In this document: piece after piece, positions 23,371 to 37,023 of the stretch | How positions within the stretch are numbered: position 1 is the stretch's first letter | Layout: each line of letters starts with the position of its first letter | Assembly (NCBI RefSeq): GCF_032854445.1 | Contig: NW_027018085.1 | Coordinates: 24,864-88,863 of the forward strand | Source of the DNA: Liolophura sinensis | Taxonomy: Eukaryota > Mollusca > Polyplacophora > Chitonida > Chitonidae | Direction of reading: 5' to 3' | DNA length: 64,000 nt | Program-made: the position numbers and the translations under genes | The notes under the pieces: generated by a model | What the model saw: the letters and a program-made list of their open reading frames with translations, nothing else | Told to the model about the DNA's origin: nothing | Databases searched by the model: none

Positions 23371-24383
23371 GGAAAAAACTGTTCCAATGCTGCTGATAAG
23401 AGGCTAATCCGATGTATTTTTTGACGAGAAATCGAATGGTGCAAACCGTGTTGCTCTCCGACCAATACTTTTGGCTGTAGCCACAAATGAATAATCATTG
23501 ATGTCAAGATCACGTGCCCAGCAACGGCTCTTACTCCATGGAAACCAAGGAAATTTGCAATTTTTCAACAGCTGGAGATGCCTGGCCCAATTGCGCATCT
23601 TTTGGCACCTTATTGATGTGGGTCAGTGTTTAATTGTACTTTTTACAGCGCACTGTATCAAGTACCTTGTGTTTTTTTTATATACAAATGGTGTGGTTTT
23701 TCTACATGTAGATAAAGACATTGAGTTTGTCTTCGACTTAGAAGTAAGACATTTGCTGGGTGAGTTAAATGGGCTTGGCCCAAAGATTTGACGTCGTCTG
23801 GGCTACCGAAGGGCACATAACTTATAATGAAAAGTTGAATATAGTAATGACCAGTCGCGATTGTACATAGTTAATGTAGCCGATTTCAATTCGCAAAAAG
23901 ACCAGGTAAAATTCCAAAAGTAAAAAAACTGTTCCAATGCTGTTGGTAAGAGGCTAATCCGACGTATTTTTTGACGAGAAATCGAATGGTGCAAACCGCG
24001 TTGCTCTCCGACCAATACTTTTGGCTGTAGCCACAAATGAATAATCATTGATGTCAAGATCACGTGCCCAGCAACGGCTCTTACTCCATGGAAACCAAGG
24101 AAATTTGCAATTTTTCAACAGTTGGAGATGCCTGGCCCAATTGCGCATCTTTTGGCACCTTATTGATGTGGGTCAGTGTTCAATTGTACTTTTTACAGCG
24201 CACTGTATCAAGTACCTTGTGTTTTTTTTATATACAAATGGTGTGGTTTTTCTACATGTAGATAAAGACATTGAGTTTGTCTTCGACTTAGAAGTAAGAC
24301 ATTTGCTGGGTGAGTTAAATGGACTTGGCCCAAAGATTTGACGTCGTCTGGGCTACCGAAGGGCACATAACTTATAATGAAAA
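20538..24383. repeat. Seven-unit block, second copy of 16140-20537 with an internal one-unit deletion
   Basis: Units start at 20538, 21087, 21634, 22181, 22733, 23284 and 23834. CACATTATTG recurs near 20860, AAAACACAAGG near 22244 and TTTTTCGACG near 22317. CTGCTGAGAAG recurs near 22840, CCGATGTA near 23409 and GGTAAAATTCC near 23905. The spacing to the first copy is about 4395 bp up to the fourth unit and about 3846 bp after it, so one unit has been lost. The unit at 22181 is the hybrid: its 5' half matches 17788, and its 3' half (GATGCCTGG, GCGCACTG, TGGGCTACC) matches 18338. Confidence 0.85.
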
Positions 24384-25480
24384 GTTGAATATAGTAATGA
24401 CCAGTCGCGATTGTACATAGTTAATGTAGCCGATTTCAATTCGCAAAAAGACCAGACAAAAATCCAAAAGTGGAAAAACTGTTCCAATGCTGCTGGTAAG
24501 AGGCTAATCCGACGTATTTTTTGACGAGAAATCGAATGGTGCAAACCGCGTTGCTCTCCAACCAATACTTTTGGCTGTAGCCACAAATGAATAATCATTG
24601 ATGTCAAGATCACGTGCCCAGCAACGGCTCTTACTCCATGGAAACCAAGGAAATTTGCAATTTTTCAACAGCTGGAGATGCCTGGCCCAATTGCGCATCT
24701 TTTGGCACCTTATTGATGTGGGTCAGTGTTCAATTGTACTTTTTACAGCGCACTGTATCAAGTACCTTGTGTTTTTTTTATATACAAATGGTGTGGTTTT
24801 TCTACATGTAGATAAAGACATTGAGTTTGTCTTCGACTTAGAAGTAAGACATTTGCTGGGTGAGTTAAATGGGCTTGGCCCAAAGATTTGACGTCGTCTG
24901 GGCTACCGAAGGGCACATAACTTATAATGAAAAGTTGAATATAGTAATGACCAGTCGCGATTGTACATAGTTAATGTAGCCGATTTCAATTCGCAAAAAG
25001 ACCAGGCAAAAATCCAAAAGTGGAAAAACTGTTCCAATGCTGCTGGTAAGAGGCTAATCCGACGTATTTTTTGACGAGAAATCGAATGGTGCAAACCGCG
25101 TTGCTCTCCGACCAATACTTTTGGCTGTAGCCACAAATGAATAATCATTGATGTCAAGATCACGTGCCCAGCAACGGCTCTTACTCCATGGAAACCAAGG
25201 AAATTTGCAATTTTTCAACAGCTGGAGATGCCTGGCCCAATTGCGCATCTTTTGGCACCTTATTGATGTGGGTCAGTGTTCAATTGTACTTTTCACAGCG
25301 GACTGTATCAAGTACCTTGTGTTTTTTTATATACAAATGGTGTGGTTTTTCTACATGTAGATAAAGACATTGAGTTTATCTTCGACTTAGAAGTAAGACA
25401 ACTCCTGGGTGAGTTAAATGGGCTTGGCCCAAAGATTTGACGTCGTCTGGGCTACCGAAGGGCACATAACTTATAATGAA
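23950..25480. repeat. Block of about 2.7 units present three times (also ~37.7-39.2 kb and ~49.2-50.8 kb)
   Basis: The series is: a unit with CAACAGTTGG and ATGGACTTGG (24119 and 24321 regions), then a unit with ACCAGACAAAA (24452 region), then a type-B unit with TTTTCACAGCGG. It recurs with GGACTTGG near 38065 and ACCAGACAAAA near 38193 (spacing 13741 bp, 25 units), and again near 49606 and 49738 (a further 21 units). The third copy lies in an indel-rich stretch. Confidence 0.8.
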
Positions 25481-25875
25481 AAGTTGAATATAGTAATGAC
25501 CAGTCGCGATTGTACATAGTTAATGTAGCCGATTTCAATTCGCAAAAAGACCAGGCAAAAATCCAAAAGTAGAAAAACTGCTCCAATGCTGTTGGTAAGA
25601 GGCTAATCCGACGTATTTTTTGACGAGAAATCGAATGGTGCAAACCGCGTTGCTCTCCGACCAATGCTTTTGGCTGTAGCCACAAATGAATAATCATTGA
25701 TGTCAAGATCACGTGCCCAGCAACGGCTCTTACTCCATGGAAACCAAGGAAATTTGCAATTTTTCAACAGCTGGAGATGCCTGGCCCAATTGCGCATCTT
25801 TTGGCACCTTATTGATGTGTTCCAGTGTTCAATTGTACTTTTCACAGCGGACTGTATCAAGTACCTTGTGTTTTT

Positions 25876-28800
25876 TTTATGTACAAATGGTGTGGTTTTT
25901 CTACATGTAGATAAAGACATTGAGTTTATCTTCGACTTAGAAGTAAGACAACTCCTGGGTGAGTTAAATGGGCTTGGCCCAAAGATTTGACGTCGTCTGG
26001 GCTACCGAAGGGCACATAACTTATAATGAAAAGTTGAATATAGTAATGACCAGTCGCGATTGTACATAGTTAATGTAGCCGATTTCAATTCGCAAAAAGA
26101 CCAGGCAAAAATCCAAAAGTAGAAAAACTGTTCCAATGCTGTTGGTAAGAGGCTAATCCGACGTATTTTTTGACGAGAAATCGAATGGTGCAAACCGCGT
26201 TGCTCTCCGACCAATACTTTTGGCTGTAGCCACAAATGAATAATCATTGATGTCAAGATCACGTGCCCAGCAACGGCTCTTACTCCATGGAAACCAAGGA
26301 AATTTGCAAGTTTTCAACAGCTGGAGATGTCTGGCCCAATTGCGCATCTTTTGGCACCTTATTGATGTGGGTCAGTGTTCAATTGTACTTTTTACAGCGG
26401 ACTGTATTAAGTACCTTGTGTTTTTTTTATATACAAATGGTGTGGTTTTTCTACATGTAGATAAAGACATTGAGTTTGTCTTCGACTTAGAAGTAAGACA
26501 TTTGCTGGGTGAGTTAAATGGGCTTGGCCCAAAGATTTGACGTCGTCTGGGCTACCGAAGGGCACATAACTTATAATGAAAAGTTGAATATAGTAATGAC
26601 CAGTCGCGATTGTACATAGTTAATGTAGCCGATTTCAATTCGCAAAAAGACCAGGCAAAAATCCAAAAGTAGAAAAACTGTTCCAATGCTGTTAATAAGA
26701 GGCTAATCCGACGTATTTTTTGACGAGAAATCGAATGGTGCAAACCGCGTTGCTCTCCGACCAATACTTTTGGCTGTAGCCACAAATGAATAATCATTGA
26801 TGTCAAGATCACGTGCCCAGCAACGGCTCTTACTCCATGGAAACCAAGGAAATTTGCAATTTTTCAACAGCTGGAGATGCCTGGCCCAATTGCGCATCTT
26901 TTGGCACCTTATTGATGTGGGTCAGTGTTCAATTGTACTTTTTACAGCGCACTGTATCAAGTACCTTGTGTTTTTTTATATACAAATGGTGTGGTTTTTC
27001 TACATGTAGATAAAGACATTGAGTTTATCTTCGACTTAGAAGTAAGACAACTCCTGGGTGAGTTAAATGGGCTTGGCCCAAAGATTTGACGTCGTCTGGG
27101 CTACCGAAGGGCACATAACTTATAATGAAAAGTTGAATATAGTAATGACCAGTCGCGATTGTACATAGTTAATGTAGCCGATTTCAATTCGCAAAAAGAC
27201 CAGGCAAAAATCCAAAAGTGGAAAAACTGTTCCAATGCTGCTGGTAAGAGGCTAATCCGACGTATTTTTTGACGAGAAATCGAATTTTGCAAACCGCGTT
27301 GCTCTCCGACCAATACTTTTGGCTGTAGCCACAAATGAATAATCATTGATGTCAAGATCACGTGCCCAGCAACGGCTCTTACTCCATGGAAACCAAGGAA
27401 ATTTGCAATTTTTCAACAGCTGGAGATGCCTGGCCCAATTGCGCATCTTTTGGCACCTTATTGATGTGGGTCAGTGTTCAATTGTACTTTTTACAGCGGA
27501 CTGTATCAAGTACCTTGTGTTTTTTTATATACAAATGGTGTGGTTTTTCTACATGTAGATAAAGACATTGAGTTTATCTTCGACTTAGAAGTAAGACAAC
27601 TCCTGGGTGAGTTAAATGGGCTTGGCCCAAAGATTTGACGTCGTCTGGGCTACCGAAGGGCACATAACTTATAATGAAAAGTTGAATATAGTAATGACCA
27701 GTCGCGATTGTACATAGTTAATGTAGCCGATTTCAATTCGCAAAAACACAAGGCAAAAATCCAAAAGTGGAAAAACTGTTCCAATGCTGTTGGTAAGAGG
27801 CTAATCCGACGTATTTTTCGACGAGAAATCGAATGGTGCAAACCGCGTTGCTCTCCAACCAATACTTTTGGCTGTAGCCACAAATGAATAATCATTGATG
27901 TCAAGATCACGTGCCCAGCAACGGCTCTTACTCCATGGAAACCAAGGAAATTTGCAATTTTTCAACAGCTGGAGATGTCTGGCCCAATTGCGCATCTTTT
28001 GGCACCTTATTGATGTGGGTCAGTGTTCAATTGTACTTTTTACAGCGCACTGTATCAAGTACCTTGTGTTTTTTTTATATACAAATGGTGTGGTTTTTCT
28101 ACATGTAGATAAAGACATTGAGTTTGTCTTCGACTTAGAAGTAAGACATTTGCTGGGTGAGTTAAATGGGCTTGGCCCAAAGATTTGACGTCGTCTGGGC
28201 TACCGAAGGGCACATAACTTATAATGAAAAGTTGAATATAGTAATGACCAGTCGCGATTGTACATAGTTAATGTAGCCGATTTCAATTCGCAAAAACAAT
28301 AGGCAAAAATCCAAAAGTGGAAAAACTGTTCCAATGCTGTTGGTAAGAGGCTAATCCGACGTATTTTTCGACGATAAATCGAATGGTGCAAACCGCGTTG
28401 CTCTCCGACCAATACTTTTGGCTGTAGCCACAAATGAATAATCATTGATGTCAAGATCACGTGCCCAGCAACGGCTCTTACTCCATGGAAACCAAGGAAA
28501 TTTGCAATTTTTCAACAGCTGGAGATGTCTGGCCCAATTGCGCATCTTTTGGCACCTTATTGATGTGGGTCAGTGTTCAATTGTACTTTTTACAGCGGAC
28601 TGTATCAAGTACCTTGTGTTTTTTTTATATACAAATGGTGTGGTTTTTCTACATGTAGATAAAGACATTGAGTTTGTCTTCGACTTAGAAGTAAGACATT
28701 TGCTGGGTGAGTTAAATGGGCTTGGCCCAAAGATTTGACGTCGTCTGTGCTACCGAAGGGCACATAACTTATAATGAAAAGTTGAATATAGTAATGACCA

Positions 28801-31371
28801 GTCGCGATTGTACATAGTTAATGTAGCCGATTTCAATTCGCAAAAAGACCAGGCAAAAATCCAAAAGTAGAAAAACTGTTCCAATGCTGCTGGTAAGAGG
28901 CTAATCCGACGTATTTTTTGACGAGAAATCGAATGGTGCAAACCGCGTTGCTCTCCGACCAATACTTTTGGCTGTAGCCACAAATGAATAATCATTGATG
29001 TCAAGATCACGTGCCCAGCAACGGCTCTTACTCCATGGAAACCAAGGAAATTTGCAATTTTTCAACAGCTGGAGATGCCTGGCCCAATTGCGCATCTTTT
29101 GGCACCTTATTGATGTGGGTCAGTGTTCAATTGTACTTTTTACAGCGCACTGTATCAAGTACCTTGTGTTTTTTTTATATACAAATGGTGTGGTTTTTCT
29201 ACATGTAGATAAAGACATTGAGTTTGTCTTCGACTTAGAAGTAAGACATTTGCTGGGTGAGTTAAATGGGCTTGGCCCAAAGATTTGACGTCGTCTGGGC
29301 TACCGAAGGGCACATAACTTATAATGAAAAGTTGAATATAGTAATGACCAGTCGCGATTGTACATAGTTAATGTAGCCGATTTCAATTCGCAAAAAGACC
29401 AGGCAAAAATCCAAAAGTGGAAAAACTGTTCCAATGCTGCTGAGAAGAGGCTAATCCGACGTATTTTTTGACGAGAAATCGAATGGTGCAAACCGCGTTG
29501 CTCTCCGACCAATACTTTTGGCTGTAGCCACAAATGAATAATCATTGATGTCAAGATCACGTGCCCAGCAACGGCTCTTACTCCATGGAAACCAAGGAAA
29601 TTTGCAATTTTTCAACAGCTGGAGATGCCTGGCCCAATTGCGCATCTTTTGGCACCTTATTGATGTGGGTCAGTGTTCAATTGTACTTTTTACAGCGGAC
29701 TGTATCAAGTACCTTGTGTTTTTTTATATACAAATGGTGTGGTTTTTCTACATGTAGATAAAGACATTGAGTTTGTCTTCGACTTAGAAGTAAGACATTT
29801 GCTGGGTGAGTTAAATGGGCTTGGCCCAAAGATTTGACGTCGTCTGGGCTACCGAAGGGCACATAACTTATAATGAAAAGTTGAATATAGTAATGACCAG
29901 TCGCGATTGTACATAGTTAATGTAGCCGATTTCAATTAGCAGAAAGACCAGGCAAAAATCCAAAATTGGAAAAACTGTTCCAATGCTGCTGATAAGAGGC
30001 TAATCCGACGTATTTTTTGACGAGAAATCGAATGGTGCAAACGGCGTTGCTCTCCGACCAATACTTTTGGCTGTAGCCACAAATGAATAATCATTGATGT
30101 CAAGATCACGTGCCCAGCAACGGCTCTTACTCCATGGAAACCAAGGAAATTTGCAATTTTTCAACAGCTGGAGATGCCTGGCCCAATTGCGCATCTTTTG
30201 GCACCTTATTGATGTGGGTCAGTGTTCAATTGTACTTTTTACAGCGGACTGTATCAAGTACCTTGTGTTTTTTTATATACAAATGGTGTGGTTTTTCTAC
30301 ATGTAGATAAAGACATTGAGTTTGTCTTCGACTTAGAAGTAAGACATTTGCTGGGTGAGTTAAATGGGCTTGGCCCAAAGATTTGACGTCGTCTGGGCTA
30401 CCGAAGGGCACATAACTTATAATGAAAAGTTGAATATAGTAATGACCAGTCTCGATTGTACATAGTTAATGTAGCCGATTTCAATTCGCAAAAAGACCAG
30501 GCAAAAATCCAAAATTGGAAAAACTGTTCCAATGCTGCTGATAAGAGGCTAATCCGACGTATTTTTTGACGAGAAATCGAATGGTGCAAACCGTGTTGCT
30601 CTCCGACCAATACTTTTGGCTGTAGCCACAAATGAATAATCATTGATGTCAAGATCACGTGCCCAGCAACGGCTCTTACTCCATGGAAACCAAGGAAATT
30701 TGCAATTTTTCAACAGCTGGAGATGCCTGGCCCAATTGCGCATCTTTTGGCACCTTATTGATGTGGGTCAGTGTTTAATTGTACTTTTTACAGCGCACTG
30801 TATCAAGTACCTTGTGTTTTTTTTATATACAAATGGTGTGGTTTTTCTACATGTAGATAAAGACATTGAGTTTGTCTTCGACTTAGAAGTAAGACATTTG
30901 CTGGGTGAGTTAAATGGGCTTGGCCCAAAGATTTGACGTCGTCTGGGCTACCGAAGGGCACATAACTTATAATGAAAAGTTGAATATAGTAATGACCAGT
31001 CGCGATTGTACATAGTTAATGTAGCGGATTTCAATTCGCGAAAAGACCAGGTAAAATTCCAAAAGTAAAAAAACTGTTCCAATGCTGTTGGTAAGAGGCT
31101 AATCCGACGTATTTTTCGACGAGAAATCGAATGGTGCAAACCGCGTTGCTCTCCGACCAATACTTTTGGCTGTAGCCACAAATGAATAATCATTGATGTC
31201 AAGATCACGTGCCCAGCAACGGCTCTTACTCCATGGAAACCAAGGAAATTTGCAATTTTTCAACAGCTGGAGATGCCTGGCCCAATTACGCATCTTTTGG
31301 CACCTTATTGATGTGGGTCAGTGTTCAATTGTACTTTTTACAGCGCACTGTATCAAGTACCTTGTGTTTTT
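25876..31371. repeat. Ten-unit higher-order block, first copy (5495 bp)
   Basis: The block runs from the T tract of the unit at 25483 to the same point of the unit at 30979. Bar codes shared with the second copy at exactly 5495 bp are GCAAGTTTTC (26307 region), TGTTAATAAG (26690 region), CGAATTTTGC (27283 region), AAAACACAAGG, AAAACAATAGG with ACGATAAATCG (28295-28380 region) and GTGCTACC. CTGAGAAG, AAACGGCG (30039 region), AGTCTCGATTG (30450 region) and the AGCGGATTTC with TTCGCGAAAAG pair (31023-31040 region) are shared too. I found only three differences between the copies (27857/33352, 28048/33543 and 30594/36089), so identity is above 99.9%. Confidence 0.92.
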
Positions 31372-34300
31372 TTATGTACAAATGGTGTGGTTTTTCTACA
31401 TGTAGATAAAGACATTGAGTTTATCTTCGACTTAGAAGTAAGACAACTCCTGGGTGAGTTAAATGGGCTTGGCCCAAAGATTTGACGTCGTCTGGGCTAC
31501 CGAAGGGCACATAACTTATAATGAAAAGTTGAATATAGTAATGACCAGTCGCGATTGTACATAGTTAATGTAGCCGATTTCAATTCGCAAAAAGACCAGG
31601 CAAAAATCCAAAAGTAGAAAAACTGTTCCAATGCTGTTGGTAAGAGGCTAATCCGACGTATTTTTTGACGAGAAATCGAATGGTGCAAACCGCGTTGCTC
31701 TCCGACCAATACTTTTGGCTGTAGCCACAAATGAATAATCATTGATGTCAAGATCACGTGCCCAGCAACGGCTCTTACTCCATGGAAACCAAGGAAATTT
31801 GCAAGTTTTCAACAGCTGGAGATGTCTGGCCCAATTGCGCATCTTTTGGCACCTTATTGATGTGGGTCAGTGTTCAATTGTACTTTTTACAGCGGACTGT
31901 ATTAAGTACCTTGTGTTTTTTTTATATACAAATGGTGTGGTTTTTCTACATGTAGATAAAGACATTGAGTTTGTCTTCGACTTAGAAGTAAGACATTTGC
32001 TGGGTGAGTTAAATGGGCTTGGCCCAAAGATTTGACGTCGTCTGGGCTACCGAAGGGCACATAACTTATAATGAAAAGTTGAATATAGTAATGACCAGTC
32101 GCGATTGTACATAGTTAATGTAGCCGATTTCAATTCGCAAAAAGACCAGGCAAAAATCCAAAAGTAGAAAAACTGTTCCAATGCTGTTAATAAGAGGCTA
32201 ATCCGACGTATTTTTTGACGAGAAATCGAATGGTGCAAACCGCGTTGCTCTCCGACCAATACTTTTGGCTGTAGCCACAAATGAATAATCATTGATGTCA
32301 AGATCACGTGCCCAGCAACGGCTCTTACTCCATGGAAACCAAGGAAATTTGCAATTTTTCAACAGCTGGAGATGCCTGGCCCAATTGCGCATCTTTTGGC
32401 ACCTTATTGATGTGGGTCAGTGTTCAATTGTACTTTTTACAGCGCACTGTATCAAGTACCTTGTGTTTTTTTATATACAAATGGTGTGGTTTTTCTACAT
32501 GTAGATAAAGACATTGAGTTTATCTTCGACTTAGAAGTAAGACAACTCCTGGGTGAGTTAAATGGGCTTGGCCCAAAGATTTGACGTCGTCTGGGCTACC
32601 GAAGGGCACATAACTTATAATGAAAAGTTGAATATAGTAATGACCAGTCGCGATTGTACATAGTTAATGTAGCCGATTTCAATTCGCAAAAAGACCAGGC
32701 AAAAATCCAAAAGTGGAAAAACTGTTCCAATGCTGCTGGTAAGAGGCTAATCCGACGTATTTTTTGACGAGAAATCGAATTTTGCAAACCGCGTTGCTCT
32801 CCGACCAATACTTTTGGCTGTAGCCACAAATGAATAATCATTGATGTCAAGATCACGTGCCCAGCAACGGCTCTTACTCCATGGAAACCAAGGAAATTTG
32901 CAATTTTTCAACAGCTGGAGATGCCTGGCCCAATTGCGCATCTTTTGGCACCTTATTGATGTGGGTCAGTGTTCAATTGTACTTTTTACAGCGGACTGTA
33001 TCAAGTACCTTGTGTTTTTTTATATACAAATGGTGTGGTTTTTCTACATGTAGATAAAGACATTGAGTTTATCTTCGACTTAGAAGTAAGACAACTCCTG
33101 GGTGAGTTAAATGGGCTTGGCCCAAAGATTTGACGTCGTCTGGGCTACCGAAGGGCACATAACTTATAATGAAAAGTTGAATATAGTAATGACCAGTCGC
33201 GATTGTACATAGTTAATGTAGCCGATTTCAATTCGCAAAAACACAAGGCAAAAATCCAAAAGTGGAAAAACTGTTCCAATGCTGTTGGTAAGAGGCTAAT
33301 CCGACGTATTTTTCGACGAGAAATCGAATGGTGCAAACCGCGTTGCTCTCCGACCAATACTTTTGGCTGTAGCCACAAATGAATAATCATTGATGTCAAG
33401 ATCACGTGCCCAGCAACGGCTCTTACTCCATGGAAACCAAGGAAATTTGCAATTTTTCAACAGCTGGAGATGTCTGGCCCAATTGCGCATCTTTTGGCAC
33501 CTTATTGATGTGGGTCAGTGTTCAATTGTACTTTTTACAGCGGACTGTATCAAGTACCTTGTGTTTTTTTTATATACAAATGGTGTGGTTTTTCTACATG
33601 TAGATAAAGACATTGAGTTTGTCTTCGACTTAGAAGTAAGACATTTGCTGGGTGAGTTAAATGGGCTTGGCCCAAAGATTTGACGTCGTCTGGGCTACCG
33701 AAGGGCACATAACTTATAATGAAAAGTTGAATATAGTAATGACCAGTCGCGATTGTACATAGTTAATGTAGCCGATTTCAATTCGCAAAAACAATAGGCA
33801 AAAATCCAAAAGTGGAAAAACTGTTCCAATGCTGTTGGTAAGAGGCTAATCCGACGTATTTTTCGACGATAAATCGAATGGTGCAAACCGCGTTGCTCTC
33901 CGACCAATACTTTTGGCTGTAGCCACAAATGAATAATCATTGATGTCAAGATCACGTGCCCAGCAACGGCTCTTACTCCATGGAAACCAAGGAAATTTGC
34001 AATTTTTCAACAGCTGGAGATGTCTGGCCCAATTGCGCATCTTTTGGCACCTTATTGATGTGGGTCAGTGTTCAATTGTACTTTTTACAGCGGACTGTAT
34101 CAAGTACCTTGTGTTTTTTTTATATACAAATGGTGTGGTTTTTCTACATGTAGATAAAGACATTGAGTTTGTCTTCGACTTAGAAGTAAGACATTTGCTG
34201 GGTGAGTTAAATGGGCTTGGCCCAAAGATTTGACGTCGTCTGTGCTACCGAAGGGCACATAACTTATAATGAAAAGTTGAATATAGTAATGACCAGTCGC

Positions 34301-36866
34301 GATTGTACATAGTTAATGTAGCCGATTTCAATTCGCAAAAAGACCAGGCAAAAATCCAAAAGTAGAAAAACTGTTCCAATGCTGCTGGTAAGAGGCTAAT
34401 CCGACGTATTTTTTGACGAGAAATCGAATGGTGCAAACCGCGTTGCTCTCCGACCAATACTTTTGGCTGTAGCCACAAATGAATAATCATTGATGTCAAG
34501 ATCACGTGCCCAGCAACGGCTCTTACTCCATGGAAACCAAGGAAATTTGCAATTTTTCAACAGCTGGAGATGCCTGGCCCAATTGCGCATCTTTTGGCAC
34601 CTTATTGATGTGGGTCAGTGTTCAATTGTACTTTTTACAGCGCACTGTATCAAGTACCTTGTGTTTTTTTTATATACAAATGGTGTGGTTTTTCTACATG
34701 TAGATAAAGACATTGAGTTTGTCTTCGACTTAGAAGTAAGACATTTGCTGGGTGAGTTAAATGGGCTTGGCCCAAAGATTTGACGTCGTCTGGGCTACCG
34801 AAGGGCACATAACTTATAATGAAAAGTTGAATATAGTAATGACCAGTCGCGATTGTACATAGTTAATGTAGCCGATTTCAATTCGCAAAAAGACCAGGCA
34901 AAAATCCAAAAGTGGAAAAACTGTTCCAATGCTGCTGAGAAGAGGCTAATCCGACGTATTTTTTGACGAGAAATCGAATGGTGCAAACCGCGTTGCTCTC
35001 CGACCAATACTTTTGGCTGTAGCCACAAATGAATAATCATTGATGTCAAGATCACGTGCCCAGCAACGGCTCTTACTCCATGGAAACCAAGGAAATTTGC
35101 AATTTTTCAACAGCTGGAGATGCCTGGCCCAATTGCGCATCTTTTGGCACCTTATTGATGTGGGTCAGTGTTCAATTGTACTTTTTACAGCGGACTGTAT
35201 CAAGTACCTTGTGTTTTTTTATATACAAATGGTGTGGTTTTTCTACATGTAGATAAAGACATTGAGTTTGTCTTCGACTTAGAAGTAAGACATTTGCTGG
35301 GTGAGTTAAATGGGCTTGGCCCAAAGATTTGACGTCGTCTGGGCTACCGAAGGGCACATAACTTATAATGAAAAGTTGAATATAGTAATGACCAGTCGCG
35401 ATTGTACATAGTTAATGTAGCCGATTTCAATTAGCAGAAAGACCAGGCAAAAATCCAAAATTGGAAAAACTGTTCCAATGCTGCTGATAAGAGGCTAATC
35501 CGACGTATTTTTTGACGAGAAATCGAATGGTGCAAACGGCGTTGCTCTCCGACCAATACTTTTGGCTGTAGCCACAAATGAATAATCATTGATGTCAAGA
35601 TCACGTGCCCAGCAACGGCTCTTACTCCATGGAAACCAAGGAAATTTGCAATTTTTCAACAGCTGGAGATGCCTGGCCCAATTGCGCATCTTTTGGCACC
35701 TTATTGATGTGGGTCAGTGTTCAATTGTACTTTTTACAGCGGACTGTATCAAGTACCTTGTGTTTTTTTATATACAAATGGTGTGGTTTTTCTACATGTA
35801 GATAAAGACATTGAGTTTGTCTTCGACTTAGAAGTAAGACATTTGCTGGGTGAGTTAAATGGGCTTGGCCCAAAGATTTGACGTCGTCTGGGCTACCGAA
35901 GGGCACATAACTTATAATGAAAAGTTGAATATAGTAATGACCAGTCTCGATTGTACATAGTTAATGTAGCCGATTTCAATTCGCAAAAAGACCAGGCAAA
36001 AATCCAAAATTGGAAAAACTGTTCCAATGCTGCTGATAAGAGGCTAATCCGACGTATTTTTTGACGAGAAATCGAATGGTGCAAACCGCGTTGCTCTCCG
36101 ACCAATACTTTTGGCTGTAGCCACAAATGAATAATCATTGATGTCAAGATCACGTGCCCAGCAACGGCTCTTACTCCATGGAAACCAAGGAAATTTGCAA
36201 TTTTTCAACAGCTGGAGATGCCTGGCCCAATTGCGCATCTTTTGGCACCTTATTGATGTGGGTCAGTGTTTAATTGTACTTTTTACAGCGCACTGTATCA
36301 AGTACCTTGTGTTTTTTTTATATACAAATGGTGTGGTTTTTCTACATGTAGATAAAGACATTGAGTTTGTCTTCGACTTAGAAGTAAGACATTTGCTGGG
36401 TGAGTTAAATGGGCTTGGCCCAAAGATTTGACGTCGTCTGGGCTACCGAAGGGCACATAACTTATAATGAAAAGTTGAATATAGTAATGACCAGTCGCGA
36501 TTGTACATAGTTAATGTAGCGGATTTCAATTCGCGAAAAGACCAGGTAAAATTCCAAAAGTAAAAAAACTGTTCCAATGCTGTTGGTAAGAGGCTAATCC
36601 GACGTATTTTTCGACGAGAAATCGAATGGTGCAAACCGCGTTGCTCTCCGACCAATACTTTTGGCTGTAGCCACAAATGAATAATCATTGATGTCAAGAT
36701 CACGTGCCCAGCAACGGCTCTTACTCCATGGAAACCAAGGAAATTTGCAATTTTTCAACAGCTGGAGATGCCTGGCCCAATTACGCATCTTTTGGCACCT
36801 TATTGATGTGGGTCAGTGTTCAATTGTACTTTTTACAGCGCACTGTATCAAGTACCTTGTGTTTTT
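31371..36866. repeat. Ten-unit higher-order block, second copy (5495 bp)
   Basis: It follows the first copy directly. The junction unit, starting at 30979, is a hybrid. Its 5' half has AGCGGATTTC, TTCGCGAAAAG and GGTAAAATTCC, like the unit at 36474 that ends the second copy. Its 3' half has TTATGTAC and the type-B signature, like the unit at 25483 that begins the first. This is the classic product of unequal crossing-over between the 3' part of one monomer and the same part of a monomer ten units away. After about 36866 the sequence returns to ATATAC and type A. Confidence 0.92.
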
Positions 36867-37023
36867 TTTATATACAAATGGTGTGGTTTTTCTACATGTA
36901 GATAAAGACATTGACTTTGTCTTCGACTTAGAAGTAAGACATTTGCTGGGTGAGTTAAATGGGCTTGGCCCAAAGATTTGACGTCGTCTGGGCTACCGAA
37001 GGGCACATAACTTATAATGAAAA

